In this document: positions 1 through 10,479 of the stretch, piece after piece | How the letters are laid out: each line of letters starts with the position of its first letter | Numbering within the stretch: the stretch's first letter is position 1 | Assembly: GCA_947623455.1 (NCBI GenBank) | Contig: OX392543.1 | Span: 19,466,757 to 19,530,756 of the forward strand | Source of the DNA: Mimachlamys varia | Taxonomy: Eukaryota; Mollusca; Bivalvia; Pectinida; Pectinidae | Length of the DNA stretch: 64,000 bases | Direction: 5' to 3' | The notes under the pieces: generated by a model | Told to the model about the DNA's origin: nothing | Seen by the model: only the letters and a program-made list of their open reading frames with translations | Database searches by the model: none | Program-made: the position numbers and the translations under genes

Positions 1-956
1 GATATAGGGAAGTTCCAACCTTGTGGTTTTCAAATTTAGACATTGCCTCGCATGGATTTTACCTGAAAACACCTCGGATGGAACTGATCATGAACAGGTC
101 TTATAATTTCCGTACCACCGGACCATCTATGTATTTCTATTTGGGAAGGGGTAAAGTTCATTGAAGTTTGTATGGTTTAATAAATCTATAGAGTATAGTT
201 TCTCCATTTGCAGAAGGAAATTTTATATTTTAGGGCATAAACCTTAATGCGCCAATTTGGAAACTCGACAGATATGTGTCTCGATGGAGGGATACGTTTG
301 TCGCGCTGTGACACTGTCAATGTGAGGTGACTGAAATTAGCAACCATTGATACAATCAATTATACAATAACTGTACAAGCAATTAGAATGACGATCATGT
401 CGGAGCTTACCTAACCGATACTGACAATACGTATCAATTAAGCTACCAGCCTCATATCTCATTAGGTGTACTGAAGGTGTACCCTTCAAGCATAATTAAG
501 GTTATACCATGGGCATTTTTAGCATCACCTAACCACAGATTTCCCCCAAAAATGCATTTTAGAATCAATAGAGATAACACACCTGCCCCTCTTTTGCTGA
601 TCAGAGTGAAAAAACACCATTTTAACCTGACTGATTTTGTTTTATTCGGATTCTATTTTCCATTCTTTAAAGAACGTTCATGTAAATTTCGCGTATCGAA
701 AGACTGTTTATGACGACTAATGCGAGGGCGTCTAGCCTTCCTTCTGTGCCCTCATGTTATGTAGTTTAAACTAGTTTTGTGATATTAAAACATGCCTAAT
801 CTCCTCATCACACTTTTGTCCAGTTTCGTTTATATCTTACCTCTTACATGTAGTACATATAGTTATCAAAACGTGACTTATCAATATGATTATCATATAG
901 TGTATTTGACTACATGTAAAACCACATACCGAAAGTATTTTGATATTATTTTCCAG
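1..956 (+). other. Upstream flank of synthetase copy 1, probably 5' intron
   Basis: No exon is recognised. Part of this stretch (about 230-400, and again about 880-956) is recognisably similar to the sequence before the second synthetase copy (about 11670-11830 and 11840-11915), so the duplicated unit included upstream DNA. The last bases form a pyrimidine-rich splice acceptor ending in TTTTCCAG at 956. The reading frame is open from 792, but that extension lies before the acceptor and is not matched as protein in copy 2, so it is treated as intron. The 5' non-coding exon and promoter were not found and may lie left of the window. Confidence 0.55.
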
Positions 957-965
957 AGTAAAAAG

Positions 966-2666
966 ATGGATGTTCCGTCAGACTTAAGTTACCTTCATAC
1001 CCCGGCAGTTCAGCGCTTCATTTACTCGACAATAAACAGAGTTGCTAGCGATAATGCTCGTCGCCGTCCAAACCAGGAGTTGTTTGTCCTCCGGGAACTG
1101 GACGGGTCAAGGTCAAGTTTGACCAATGCCAGTCTCTATAAACAAGCTGGCCAGCTGGCGAGGTACCTCGCTTCACAGGGAATCACAAAAGGCGACATGG
1201 TTGCGCTTGTAGGTCCGAACACTCTCGAGATGGTGGTGGGGACACTAGGAATACTCATGGCAGGAGCTGTAGTGTTGAATTGCACCATTAATATGAAAAG
1301 GATTCATGATCAAAAGAAGTTGCTGGAGATCACCAAGGCCAAGTGTATTTTAGCGGATCGTGGTAAGGACAGCTGTCTCCTTGCACCTATCAAGGCAATG
1401 CTGGATCACTGCGATGTACAAAAGGATTATACAACAGATGATAAGATTAAGGTCATCTTCCTACGACAAACTGACCTTGAGAAATTTACGATGACCAATA
1501 GTCTACCAAATATTTTATCAGGGGACATGGAGGAAAAGGAACTGCCAAATGTCATACCAGAGGACCCCGCAATGATTTTTACAACATCCGGGAGCACAGG
1601 AACTCCAAAAATGGTTCTCCATTCACATTTCAGTCTTGTAAGTAACCCCTGCTCCTGGATCCCAACTTTAGTTGATTATGATATCGTAGTCTACAACGAC
1701 CGACCTTTCAGTTGGATAGGAGGAACTCCAGTCTCGTCCATACTTAGAAGTTTGTCAAGAGTTTTCATGGATGCATCTTTTACCATGAACGTCAAAAACG
1801 CAGATTTTCTATGGAAAGTTGTCAAGGAAGAACAATGTACGGACGCCTTATTCTTACCAAACACAGTCCAAGATCTGCTGCAGTTACCTCCAGATGTCAC
1901 AGACGACGGGTTCCGACTCCATCATATAGCCACTGGAGGCCAAATTGTCGATAACCTCTTCGCACGTGTCAACGAGCGATTCTGTCACGCATTTATAGTT
2001 ACGTACGGATGTACTGAGTTAGTTCCTATCGCTGACCTTGGCCCTGTACAGCAGGGAGAACACCTGCAGCCTGGAGACGTCGGTGTACCGTATTCTGGTG
2101 TGGAAATACGGATAGTTGACATTTCGGACAAGCCTCTACCCGTTTGGACCATCGGTAAGGTTCAAGTGCGCTCACCATACTCGATGAAGTGTTACTTTGC
2201 CAACGAAAAACTGACAAATGATGTTTTCACCGAGGAGAGATGGTTTAGGACGGGGGATATTGGTAAAATATCAGGCGGTCATCTCATTGTAATTGGTAGA
2301 GAAACGGATGTCATTTCCAGGGGTGCTCGCAAAGTCTACCCGAGTATGTTGGAGTACATAATCAAGCAGATCGAATCAGTCAAGGATGTTTGTGTCGTAG
2401 CAGTCCCGGACAGGAGACTTTACGAGGAAATATGTGTTTGTTTTACACGTTCCGGGAAACTCACACCAGACGACGTACAAAAGTACTGTAAGCAAAACCT
2501 TTTCCAAACGAGCAATGTCGAAGGTCTTGGAGAAATGCCGACTTTTTTCCTTTTGTTTGAAGCATTCCCCAAATTGAACAACGGGAAGACAGACAAAAGA
2601 GCTCTTGCAACAGACGCCACAGTGAGGTTGGGTTTGACACAAGAACGTGAACTTGTGAATGCATAG
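966..2666 (+). CDS. Acyl-CoA synthetase-like ANL-family enzyme, copy 1
   Basis: This 566-residue protein belongs to the AMP-forming acyl-CoA synthetase / luciferase (ANL) superfamily, which activates a carboxylate with ATP to an acyl-adenylate and then usually transfers it to CoA. Visible motifs are the P-loop TTSGSTGTPK (about residues 206-215), YGCTE (347-351, whose Glu normally helps bind Mg-ATP), RTGD (about 428-431), the hinge GRETD (444-448) and NNGKTDK near the C-terminus with the expected catalytic lysine at 541. Length is normal for the family; no signal peptide or membrane segment is obvious. The start is the ATG at 966 because copy 2 begins with the same residues and both are preceded by a conserved splice acceptor (AG at 955-956). 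The coding region has no introns. ACSF2-like medium-chain ligase is the closest guess, but substrate and location cannot be read from the sequence. Confidence 0.9.
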   Translation: MDVPSDLSYLHTPAVQRFIYSTINRVASDNARRRPNQELFVLRELDGSRSSLTNASLYKQAGQLARYLASQGITKGDMVALVGPNTLEMVVGTLGILMAGAVVLNCTINMKRIHDQKKLLEITKAKCILADRGKDSCLLAPIKAMLDHCDVQKDYTTDDKIKVIFLRQTDLEKFTMTNSLPNILSGDMEEKELPNVIPEDPAMIFTTSGSTGTPKMVLHSHFSLVSNPCSWIPTLVDYDIVVYNDRPFSWIGGTPVSSILRSLSRVFMDASFTMNVKNADFLWKVVKEEQCTDALFLPNTVQDLLQLPPDVTDDGFRLHHIATGGQIVDNLFARVNERFCHAFIVTYGCTELVPIADLGPVQQGEHLQPGDVGVPYSGVEIRIVDISDKPLPVWTIGKVQVRSPYSMKCYFANEKLTNDVFTEERWFRTGDIGKISGGHLIVIGRETDVISRGARKVYPSMLEYIIKQIESVKDVCVVAVPDRRLYEEICVCFTRSGKLTPDDVQKYCKQNLFQTSNVEGLGEMPTFFLLFEAFPKLNNGKTDKRALATDATVRLGLTQERELVNA

Positions 2667-2825
2667 ACAAATTCAAAGACATTTTAGGGTGTATGGGCTA
2701 TTCAAAGTAGAGGGCAAAACGGACGAAATGACGTTGAAAACATAGATGTCACTTTTTTTATTAATTTATTGGATATTTAAGGTTGCTGCTTACCATATAT
2801 ACATTAAACAGAACCTTTTGTAAGA

Positions 2826-2975
2826 TGACGTAACACACACATATGCTGCACCTTTTCAATTTATCAATATATACAGTATGCCGAAAAAAAATTCAATTGC
2901 ATTATACAGCTGTTTCGTCCTCCTAGGACTCTTTCGTGATGCTTGGGGCCAAAAGGTGGGAATCCTAAATTTATG
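2826..2975 (-). repeat. Hammerhead-bearing dispersed repeat, copy A
   Basis: One of four related copies in the window (others about 7245-7500 plus, 9735-9975 minus, 43901-44045 plus). Shared landmarks are the GTAACACACACAT end, a GCTGCACC block, a TACAGCTGTTT block and the ribozyme region. Orientation is given by the ribozyme. No coding capacity is seen. Confidence 0.8.
2899..2942 (-). pseudogene. Decayed hammerhead ribozyme motif (copy A)
   Basis: On the minus strand, stem II (GTCCTAGGAGGAC) and the GAAA segment are intact, but the CUGANGA box reads CGAAAGA, changing two invariant core positions (U4 and G5). Stem I is also weakened (GCATCA against TAATGC). It should not cleave. Confidence 0.75.
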
Positions 2976-3042
2976 TAGAAGCAGAATTGTAATCGTTTAA
3001 TGGAAGAACCCGCTTTGAAGTGATATCGCTTTTGAATGGTTA

Positions 3043-3048
3043 AATAAA
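3043..3048 (+). terminator. Possible poly(A) signal after copy 1
   Basis: AATAAA lies 377 bp after the stop codon. It lies just past a dispersed hammerhead-type repeat inserted in the 3' flank, so it may be used only by chance. Confidence 0.3.
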
Positions 3049-3283
3049 ATCTATTTGAACTAAACATTTGCTTTCCCCATTTCTTGTTCCTGTTTAAACA
3101 AGGTACTGCCCCAGGTGCCTTTGTTGTGGTTGGTATTTCAGAGATATAGCTCTCTAAATTCGGTCAGCAGCAAACTACAGCAAAGTACCGTATCCATGAC
3201 TTTTAAACAACAAACTAAAATCAAATTCCGGATGCCTTCCCTAATTCACATTTTGTCAAGTGTAAAATTTGCCGCATTTATTT

Positions 3284-3360
3284 AAGGATTGAATGTCGCA
3301 GTTACATCGGCTGATGAAGTCGAGTGAACCTCGCGCAAATGAAGTAGACATTCAATCCTT
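3284..3360. repeat. Short foldback element with 14-bp inverted ends
   Basis: AAGGATTGAATGTC at 3284-3297 is exactly mirrored by GACATTCAATCCTT at 3347-3360. The 77-bp unit looks like a miniature inverted-repeat element; no clear target duplication was found. Confidence 0.65.
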
Positions 3361-3960
3361 ATATTTACGTTAACTGTTTTAAATTTCCCGCCATTTAAAT
3401 GTACTGTAAACTGCCAGTTTCACACGGTGCTTCACTTTTGTTACATTGTTGCACACTTATCGTCATGTATGGACATACAGCCGATAGCTAGCTTTATTCA
3501 TGACTAGGTAACAGAGAAAATGTAGTCCATAGGAAAGATTTTTACTTGTTTATTTTTATCTACTTTAATCATACTCTTAAACTTTTATTTTCATTGCAAA
3601 TTGATTGAAATACCTTTCCGGTATAAAATGGATTACAAGAGTGTTTTTTCAGAGCCGTTTACATCGCGCAGCAGTAAACATAACGAAGTCGTGATTTGGT
3701 CACAGTTGAAGCGAATCGAATAAAGTTGTCGGAAAACGGATTTCGGTTAGGCCGAAGTCTAAGCATATTGAAACCGTTTCATTAACAGTGGAATTAGGCA
3801 AAGCTTATTGACGAAAGTATGATGAATGATATTGGTGATCGGTAATCAACTGGATTACAATGTAGTGATTTGACGATTTTTAATTTGGGATATTAACCAA
3901 AAACTGCAAGCTTTTAAGATAGGAACACGGTACGGTTATGTATTGACAATCTAGGTTTGG

Positions 3961-4040
3961 ACCTTAACTGGGGTTTTTAGAGTATGTTTACCCTTTTGGG
4001 GGTTTAGATCAATTTCCGATAAATATACCACCCTAATCTA
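3961..4040 (+). repeat. Fragment of the CACAGGGACC hAT-like family
   Basis: The run from TTTTTAGAGTA through TTTAGATCAATTTCCGAT matches the interior of the copies at 42345-42483 and 43038-43165. Both ends are missing. Confidence 0.55.
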
Positions 4041-4059
4041 AACTCCTCAGAAGTATAAA

Positions 4060-5470
4060 TTATTCTAGACACCGTAGTTTAGGTCGAAAAACTTCTCTGT
4101 AAGTGTAACAAATTCTCGTGAACAGGTTTCATCTGTCGAAAAATATAATCTAACGTATGTCACTTCCTAAAAGAAAACGGAATTCTGTGAACAATTTCAG
4201 ACGTTTTATTTTAGTATCGGACATGAAATAAAATCACGAAAACTGACTGACGGGCAGATGGTCGATCTACCATTTGCATTTCGCACGATAATTGAGGGAA
4301 CCTATGATGATATTAGGACCAATATATTATATTTTGCTTTTGGAAATGTCAGTATTTTGTCAGATCAAGTATCATTAAAGCTATCTAGCCGTGATATGAT
4401 ACTGGCATAACTCATTGGCATGAGTGAGTAGTACACCTGTATTGTTGGCCTACACACAACGTTAACAATACACTGTTGTAAACAAATGTATTACTTCGCC
4501 AGGAATGAAAAAGCGCGTGCTTCACTTACTTAATCGGGAAATGAAGTGCGTAGGGATTACTAGTTTCATTGAGGCGAAGTGAGTAAATATTGTGTTCTAA
4601 TAAATTTTGGCGGTAGCATATCATGATGCATGTTGAATGATAAATATACAGATCACAATGTCACCAGAATTCACAGCAATAGGTCTGGTTCGGAGAGGAT
4701 CCATCGACAATGTAAATGGCATGGGATTGAGTTTCACAATCAAGAAATTTACTTTTGCTGTTTTTGTATCTATTCTTACATTTCCACAACACTGGAATGC
4801 TTTGAGTTGACAGCTTAGCAGTTGAACTATGTGGATTTCCTTGCATCTGCCAGAACGTTTTTTCGGGTAACATGACGCTTGCTTCTACTGCGGAACTCAA
4901 TTTCAAATAAACTCTATATTTTGCATTTTTAATCAAAGTAGTTTCCAAGTCCCGGGTTATTTTACATGCGACGTTTTACAACTCCGAAAAACAAATGATT
5001 CACCGCTTGACTTCAATTTCTACACATGAATTGGAAATGATTTTTATTTCCATATTTGTAGCATGTCTTCAAATACGCTGGACATTGTCTAGGAGCATAA
5101 TCACGTCCACATCTACCGCACACTTTTTAGGTTTTCTGTGAAGAAACACTAGGATTTGTCCATCGTTCCTCTGCTTAGGTCTCTAAGACTAGTGTACTTT
5201 TCCCGAAATTGAACCGACATATTCTGTTTGACCAAGTATACTTAACCTGTTATCAAAGCTGTCCGTCTCTTTCAAATCTTATAGACTCGTCGACACGGCA
5301 AGTATCAATAGTTTTCATTTTTAGCGAAACATCAGGCTCCCTTAAAAGTGTAGTTCTAACTGTATCTGAAATCACCCAACCCCCAATTCTGTCTTTGATA
5401 AAACTATTCCTCAGTTCAGCGAATTCTAATTTTATAGTCGGTGCATACTGATTAATAGTTTCAGATTGCA
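4060..5470. other. No recognisable gene
   Basis: AT-rich sequence with only short open frames (longest about 95 codons) that lack motifs, splice context or similarity between strands. Confidence 0.5.
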
Positions 5471-5479
5471 CCTGTGACC

Positions 5480-5585
5480 GTGTGAAAAGGGTATTTCTCC
5501 TACCCTGGGCAGGGATATCAATAACCTTTACGGGTATGAGATTTTCTTATCTCACCCTACGGTTGAGACACGCTACACGAGCTTC
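5480..5585 (-). repeat. Dispersed repeat, inverted partner of 7865-7945
   Basis: Read on the minus strand, GATAAGAAAATCTCA, TATCCCTGCCCAGGGTA and GAGAAAT occur in the same order as in 7880-7945 on the plus strand. Function unknown. Confidence 0.65.
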
Positions 5586-6186
5586 TTGAATGTATGAGGT
5601 TGTCTATCATATACACTGTATATTTATCCAGGCTTTTTTAATGTTGGAGGGATTCTTAAATGGCATGCAAGAATTATGGGCTTTCAGATGAATTTTAGAA
5701 TTAAGTGAAAAAGAATGTCAAAACATAAGTCAAATGAACCTGTGCTCAAAGATGTGCACCTCAGTAAGGGGTATGGGTGACTCAAAGTGCGTTCATGAGT
5801 TAAAGTATTAAGTTTGGAAATTTTACTCCATAACCTATATCTTGTTTGTCAATTCTACAAACGTTCATGCATTTCAGATTACTTTTGCATAAATTGTAAC
5901 GAGATGTCCTACAATTCTTCAAAACTACACAATTCACCTTATAATAAATCACTTAATATGTCAAATTGATATTTTTAACAAATCATAGCATAACAGCGAG
6001 AACACTAATATATCATTATGTTCCATACCATGAAATCCCGTTTTCAAAAATGTGAAAAACATTTAAAACAGAAACGTTTCACAGAGGTGTACATTCTGTT
6101 TATGGCAATAAGCAAACCAGGATCATGAATTCTTAAGAATACAAAACTACTTATGACCCCTTTTCTGAACTAGCTTTGTAGGAAAG

Positions 6187-6530
6187 GTACTACAATAACA
6201 TTAGCTGAAACACAACCCTTGTTTCCATTATTTGGCTTTTTACTGTTACCAGCTGTTTACTATATTTTGTGCATTGATTGTAATAATTTCTAGATAGTTC
6301 AAAGCGAGTATTGAGCCATCGAAGGGAAATGAATACTTATTAAGTTTCAGAGAAGAAACAAAAGTATCCAATTATTTATTTAATACTTTGATATAATCAG
6401 CTTGTTAATGTTTGCCAGATCGCATCTCTTTTAATGCCACACCCAACCTCAATTTAGACCTGGGAATCGGCGAAACATGTGTCACCCACTGCCATTTTTC
6501 TACTTGTCAATTAGATGAAACTTCTACCGA
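6187..6530 (+). repeat. Diverged repeat, partner of 26160-26830
   Basis: Several blocks are shared in the same order with 26160-26830: AACATTAGCTGAAACACAAC, a TACCAGCTGT block, CTAGATAGTT, and TTTGCCAGATCGCATCTC. The second copy holds an extra segment of about 280 bp. No convincing reading frame runs through both. Confidence 0.6.
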
Positions 6531-6924
6531 CCTTTCCATAACCTTAATTCTTGTTTTCTGATATGACACCGGCTACCGCTTCTGTCGTCTGATATATTTT
6601 CTAAGTACAGCTACCTCACATTTGTGCTTCCGGTTCTATTTTTATACGAGCATTCACAAAGACTTTTCCTAATCACGTGACAACTATATCCTGCTCCAAT
6701 AACATTGTTTGCTTCAGTTAGCGTTAATACTTTGACCAGTCGCGGTATAACGTTGACCTTTCAGCTTGCTCTCCGATAATTGTCTTCATTGTTTTAAACG
6801 AAATCACAACTGTCATCATTCACCCTAGCAATTTACAGGTAGGTAATTTTTTAACAATTGTAATACAGCTAATCATCGGTATATATTGATATACAAACAA
6901 TTGACATGAAAACAGACAACTGAT

Positions 6925-6952
6925 CTTATATCATCACTAGTGATGATATAAG
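6925..6952. repeat. Perfect 28-bp palindrome
   Basis: CTTATATCATCACT is followed directly by its exact reverse complement with no spacer. It could form a cruciform or be a dyad binding site; no element around it was recognised. Confidence 0.8.
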
Positions 6953-7244
6953 TTTCGGTCCGATATTATGGTGCACTATTTTGTACCATTTTTTCGTTAT
7001 TCGTATGGCAGCTTTTAATTATATGTTCACTCGTGCTACGCACTCGTAAAAATATAAAACAAAATCTGCCATACTCCTGAAATGTATTTGATATTTAACG
7101 GGAAACCATTGAATAGCCTTTATATATTATAAACAATAGACATCTTATTTATATGCGGTAACAACGAAGTTTGCTGGAGCCTCCATAGCCACAGTTAATT
7201 TCATTTGAGTTGTGGCACGGTACATGGTACACACATTTTCCTAG

Positions 7245-7500
7245 TGCACGATTTGAAATTATACAGAACAAGTTAGATTTTACTTCTAAATTCATAAATT
7301 AAATGAGGTTTACGCACCTGACCTTTTTGCTTCTACATTAGTTTAGAAATTTTGGATTCTTAACTTTTGACTCCTAGCATCACTGATGCGTCCTAGGAGG
7401 ATGAAACAGCTGTATGGTGCAGTTTAATTCATTTTTTGGCATACTGTATATATTACTTAATTTAAAAGGTGCAGCATATGTGTGTGTTACATAATCTTTA
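7245..7500 (+). repeat. Hammerhead-bearing dispersed repeat, copy B
   Basis: About 250 bp alignable in inverse orientation with 9735-9975, including the segment before the ribozyme (TTTGAAATTATACAGAAC, GTTTACGCACCTGA) and the segment after it (GGTGCAGCATATGTGTGTGT). The longer copies B and C define the family better than A and D. Confidence 0.8.
7377..7420 (+). pseudogene. Near-intact hammerhead ribozyme motif (copy B)
   Basis: Stem I pairs GCATCA with TGGTGC (one G-U pair), stem II is GTCCTAGGAGGAT, GAAA is intact, and ACA/TGT forms a short stem III. The conserved box reads CTGATGC, so the invariant A9 is C. That single change is expected to abolish or strongly reduce cleavage. Confidence 0.8.
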
Positions 7501-7530
7501 CATATTATATTTAGTAAGATTTAAAGAATC

Positions 7531-7668
7531 GTTAACCCCCTTGGGGATGTAATCTCAACCCGAGGGGTAAGATTCTTAAGTTGTCAAACACGAGGCTTGC
7601 CGGGCGTTTGGTAGCTTAAGAATCCTACCCCGAGGGTTAAGATCTCCTGTCTCAATACCAAGGGGGTG
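7531..7668. repeat. Foldback element, about 138 bp
   Basis: ACCCCCTTGG near 7534 is mirrored by CCAAGGGGGT near 7658-7667, and inside it CCCGAGGGGTAAGATTCTTAAG-type sequence (about 7559-7580) is mirrored near 7615-7636. The arms are imperfect but extend almost the whole length. Confidence 0.7.
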
Positions 7669-7775
7669 AATGCTTATTTTTTTCTCTTTCCCTGTTAAAG
7701 CTCATCATATATATCTAATATTGACTTTGCATCAATGCAAGACAATGTTGATGTGATGTGACTGAGTTGTCGACG

Positions 7776-7831
7776 TGACGTCATTGTATTGTTGCCCTGA
7801 CGTCATGGCATTATTTGTTTCTTTGACGTCA
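7776..7831. promoter_or_regulatory. Cluster of three perfect CRE palindromes
   Basis: TGACGTCA occurs at 7776-7783, 7798-7805 and 7824-7831. This is the consensus CREB/ATF site. No gene start is recognised next to it, and two looser variants (TGACGACGTCA, TGACGTCGTCA) occur near 8183-8207, so it may be repeat-borne. Confidence 0.45.
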
Positions 7832-7864
7832 CACAGTTGTTGAGAACTTAAAAAGCATTTGTAG

Positions 7865-7945
7865 CTTGTCTCAACCCTAGGGTGGGATAAGAAAATCTCA
7901 CACCGGTAAAAGTGCAGATATCCCTGTCCAGGGTAAGAGAAATAG
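7865..7945 (+). repeat. Dispersed repeat, inverted partner of 5480-5585
   Basis: Shares GGGATAAGAAAATCTCA, a GTAAA block and GATATCCCTGTCCAGGGTA with the minus strand of 5480-5585. Confidence 0.65.
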
Positions 7946-7950
7946 TGGTT

Positions 7951-8071
7951 ACACAACGAGTGGCTGTTGGATATGGAATTTATTTCACTCTCGTTAATTA
8001 TCTTTTGTAACTTTTAAAAAATAATTAACGAGAGTGAAATAAATTCCATATCCAATAACCACGAGTTGTGT
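7951..8071. repeat. Long hairpin with about 50-bp arms
   Basis: The left arm runs from ACACAACGAG (7951) to the ATTAAT region near 8001 and is mirrored at about 8021-8071, with only a few mismatches and a roughly 20-nt loop. Central blocks such as GGAATTTATTTCACTCTCGT are perfectly mirrored. Further mirrored words (GTTTCTACCACAAT near 8078 and its complement near 8355) suggest a larger inverted structure. Confidence 0.85.
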
Positions 8072-8402
8072 GACCTGTTTCTACCACAATGATATTTAGT
8101 CGGCAGTTGTAGTGTTGTTTTCTGGGGTGAATCGCGTATTTGCGGGAAATCACATCATCTCGAATATATTCCCGCCAAGTTGTGACGACGTCAACAATTG
8201 ATGACGTCGTCAGCAATCCACATTTCCGGTCAATGTTCAACTTCTCAACCAATCAAAAGTCCGGAAGGTCATATTCCACTAGTGTTATATAACATATATT
8301 TATCCAACAGTCAGCACGTTTATACAATGGTCTGAGAGTGGAATAACACAGGGTATTGTGGTAGAAACGTAGATATCATATCTCATATGATATACAATAA
8401 CG

Positions 8403-8515
8403 TCGGAGAATACCAAGGCGTAAACGAAACCATAATCTGAACTCAAAATCAATTAAACTAAGGACGATCTATGAACAGAGGAAACATTAACACGGAGGCC
8501 CTTGAAAAAATACTA
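8403..8515 (-). repeat. Dispersed repeat family R1, copy 1
   Basis: On the minus strand it carries TTGAGTTCAGATTATGGTTT and a TGTTTCCTCTGTTCAT block. Related copies lie at about 10230-10470 (plus), 17755-17960 (minus), 25905-26085 (plus) and 27108-27150 (minus). Confidence 0.6.
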
Positions 8516-9301
8516 TAGTTTTTGACGTAATTATTGATTTTTTTCAACATTTCTTCAGGTTGGAAAGTATGATTTATGTAAAAATTATTTTACACAACCA
8601 ATAAACATATCGTAATAGTCATCGAAACGTCACATAAAACATTTAGTGGTTGTTTAAAATAAGCTTTGCATAAATGGCGCACTTATTGGTCCAAGGCCTG
8701 CTTTATTGGCCTGAGGCCAATCCGAATGCCAATGTATCAGACGAGGCCCAACAACTCGGTTAATACAGAAATAAACAATCAATAATGACTTTATCGATGA
8801 AACCTGTGGTTATTAACAAAAAGAAATGACAATAAATTATTTGCTTTTTGAACGATGGCAAATAAATTTGAATCATCCTCACCATCCAAATGTTTAGGTT
8901 GATTGTCTCACAGCAACGCTGCCCGAACAAAGCAAATCTTCAGATTTCATCTTGGTTACATGAAAGTTATACTTATCCAAGCCATCTTTCATCCACCTTG
9001 TTCTTCCCTTCGTACATTATTCCTTCCCGGAGGAGTCTGCAGCTTTCTCTTCGTCATTTTCTCCTCATTTAACACATTTTGCTTTCTGCGTTCTGATGTC
9101 TATGGCGCATTTTGTGTTGGTCGTTTTTTCTTGCACTGGTCGTGCTTTTCTTGTTTTGGCTGACTTTTTGTGTATTGTCCGACATTTTTGTATTGCGACA
9201 ATATGAAGCTAGTTAATCAATAAAAGCTAACAAGTGTTCCAAAAGAGTCATATTACGGCAGGATTTTGGCAGATGTTGTCATATGTGTGGATGTACAGTG
9301 T

Positions 9302-9357
9302 ACCCTCATTATACCGCCATATTTCATCCACAGCAAATATGACGGTATAATGAGGGT
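9302..9357. repeat. 56-bp foldback element
   Basis: ACCCTCATTATACCG (from 9302) is mirrored by CGGTATAATGAGGGT (ending 9357), and the adjacent CATATTT/AAATATG also pairs. The arms are about 23 bp with a loop of about 9 bp. Confidence 0.8.
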
Positions 9358-9734
9358 GGCGTTAGTATCGATTTATGAAAATCATAACGATGAAATTGCT
9401 TGATAGATTGCATTTCCAACATTTTATCAATTCAAGCTTAATATTGTATCGTCATACAGATCTACATTGGCACAAATTTACATCTGTATGCGTTCCGGTC
9501 AATTTACCCCTATCTGTCATGTTCTGATCAAATATAAACACTAAGCAATTACTTTCATGTGGCATTGTGGGGGCATTTATTACAGATATTCTTAGTTCAA
9601 GTATCTGTTGGGATACGTTCTTTTAAATGTTCCTTTCTTGGGAGTATTATCAAACCAACATATGGTTTAAACCTACGTTTACGTTTTTACGTTTACCTAA
9701 GTTTATTGTAGCATCCCTACTTCTTTAAAAATTA

Positions 9735-9975
9735 TGTAACACACACATGTGCTGCACCTTTTAGATTTAGTAATAGATGCAGTATGAAAAAATGAATTAA
9801 ACTGCACCATACAGCTGTTTTGTTCTCCAAGGACTCTTCAGTGATGCTAGGGGCCAACAGGTGGGAATCCAAAATTTCAAAACTAAAGTAGAAGTAAAAG
9901 TTCAGGTGCGTAAACCCCTTTAAGTTATGAATTTAGAAGTAAAATCCAACTAGTTCTGTATAATTTCAAATAGTG
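9735..9975 (-). repeat. Hammerhead-bearing dispersed repeat, copy C
   Basis: Inverted copy of 7245-7500 with the same order of blocks across about 240 bp. Confidence 0.8.
9804..9847 (-). pseudogene. Decayed hammerhead ribozyme motif (copy C)
   Basis: The CTGAAGA box and stem I (GCATCA / TGGTGC) are intact, but GAAA has become AAAA (invariant G12 lost) and stem II has a mismatch (GTCC against GAAC). Cleavage is not expected. Confidence 0.75.
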
Positions 9976-10229
9976 TCCTACGAAAATATGTATATTATGT
10001 ACTATGCCACTACTCAAATGAGATTAACTTATCATTTACATGTCGCAGTAAATACCGAGATTTTCTTGATAGATATCGCGGTTGCTGACGAACAAAATTA
10101 CGGCACAAAGATTCGAGAGATGCAGGTTGGTGCGTGTTTCACGGTCGTCTTCTGGGTCTCATTTATAAAAATTCGTTATTCTCTCTGATAAAAGGACGGA
10201 TGCTAATTATTATACCTTCTTGCTATTGT

Positions 10230-10470
10230 GAATGTTGCCTCAGTTCTCACTTTGAGGATGTGGTATTTACTTGATTGTGACCTAAATTTACATGGTGGGT
10301 ATCGTCGATAAAGCAGATGACGCTTGCTCTTCCGGAACGTCTAGTCTCGTACGTTTTCAACGGTCTCCGTGTAAATATTTCCTTTGTACCAATTTTCCCA
10401 TAGTACTATTAATTTTGAGTTCGGATTACGCTATTCTCTGTTTACGTTTTACCAATGCCTTCATTTGTTT
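10230..10470 (+). repeat. Dispersed repeat family R1, copy 2
   Basis: Carries CTCAGTTCTCA, ATTTACATGG, CTCTTCCGGAAC, TGTAAATATTTCCTTTGTAC and TTGAGTTCGGATTA, in the order seen at 25905-26085 and on the minus strand of 17755-17960. Confidence 0.65.
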
Positions 10471-10479
10471 GTGTGTGAT

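Noticed and set aside
792..965. 58-codon N-terminal extension of synthetase copy 1
   Set aside because: It precedes a conserved splice acceptor, has no counterpart in copy 2, and the shared protein begins at 966.
3310..3350. CTGATGA followed by a CGAG/CTCG hairpin, hammerhead-like
   Set aside because: The required GAAA segment is missing after the hairpin and stem I does not close; it is part of a foldback element.
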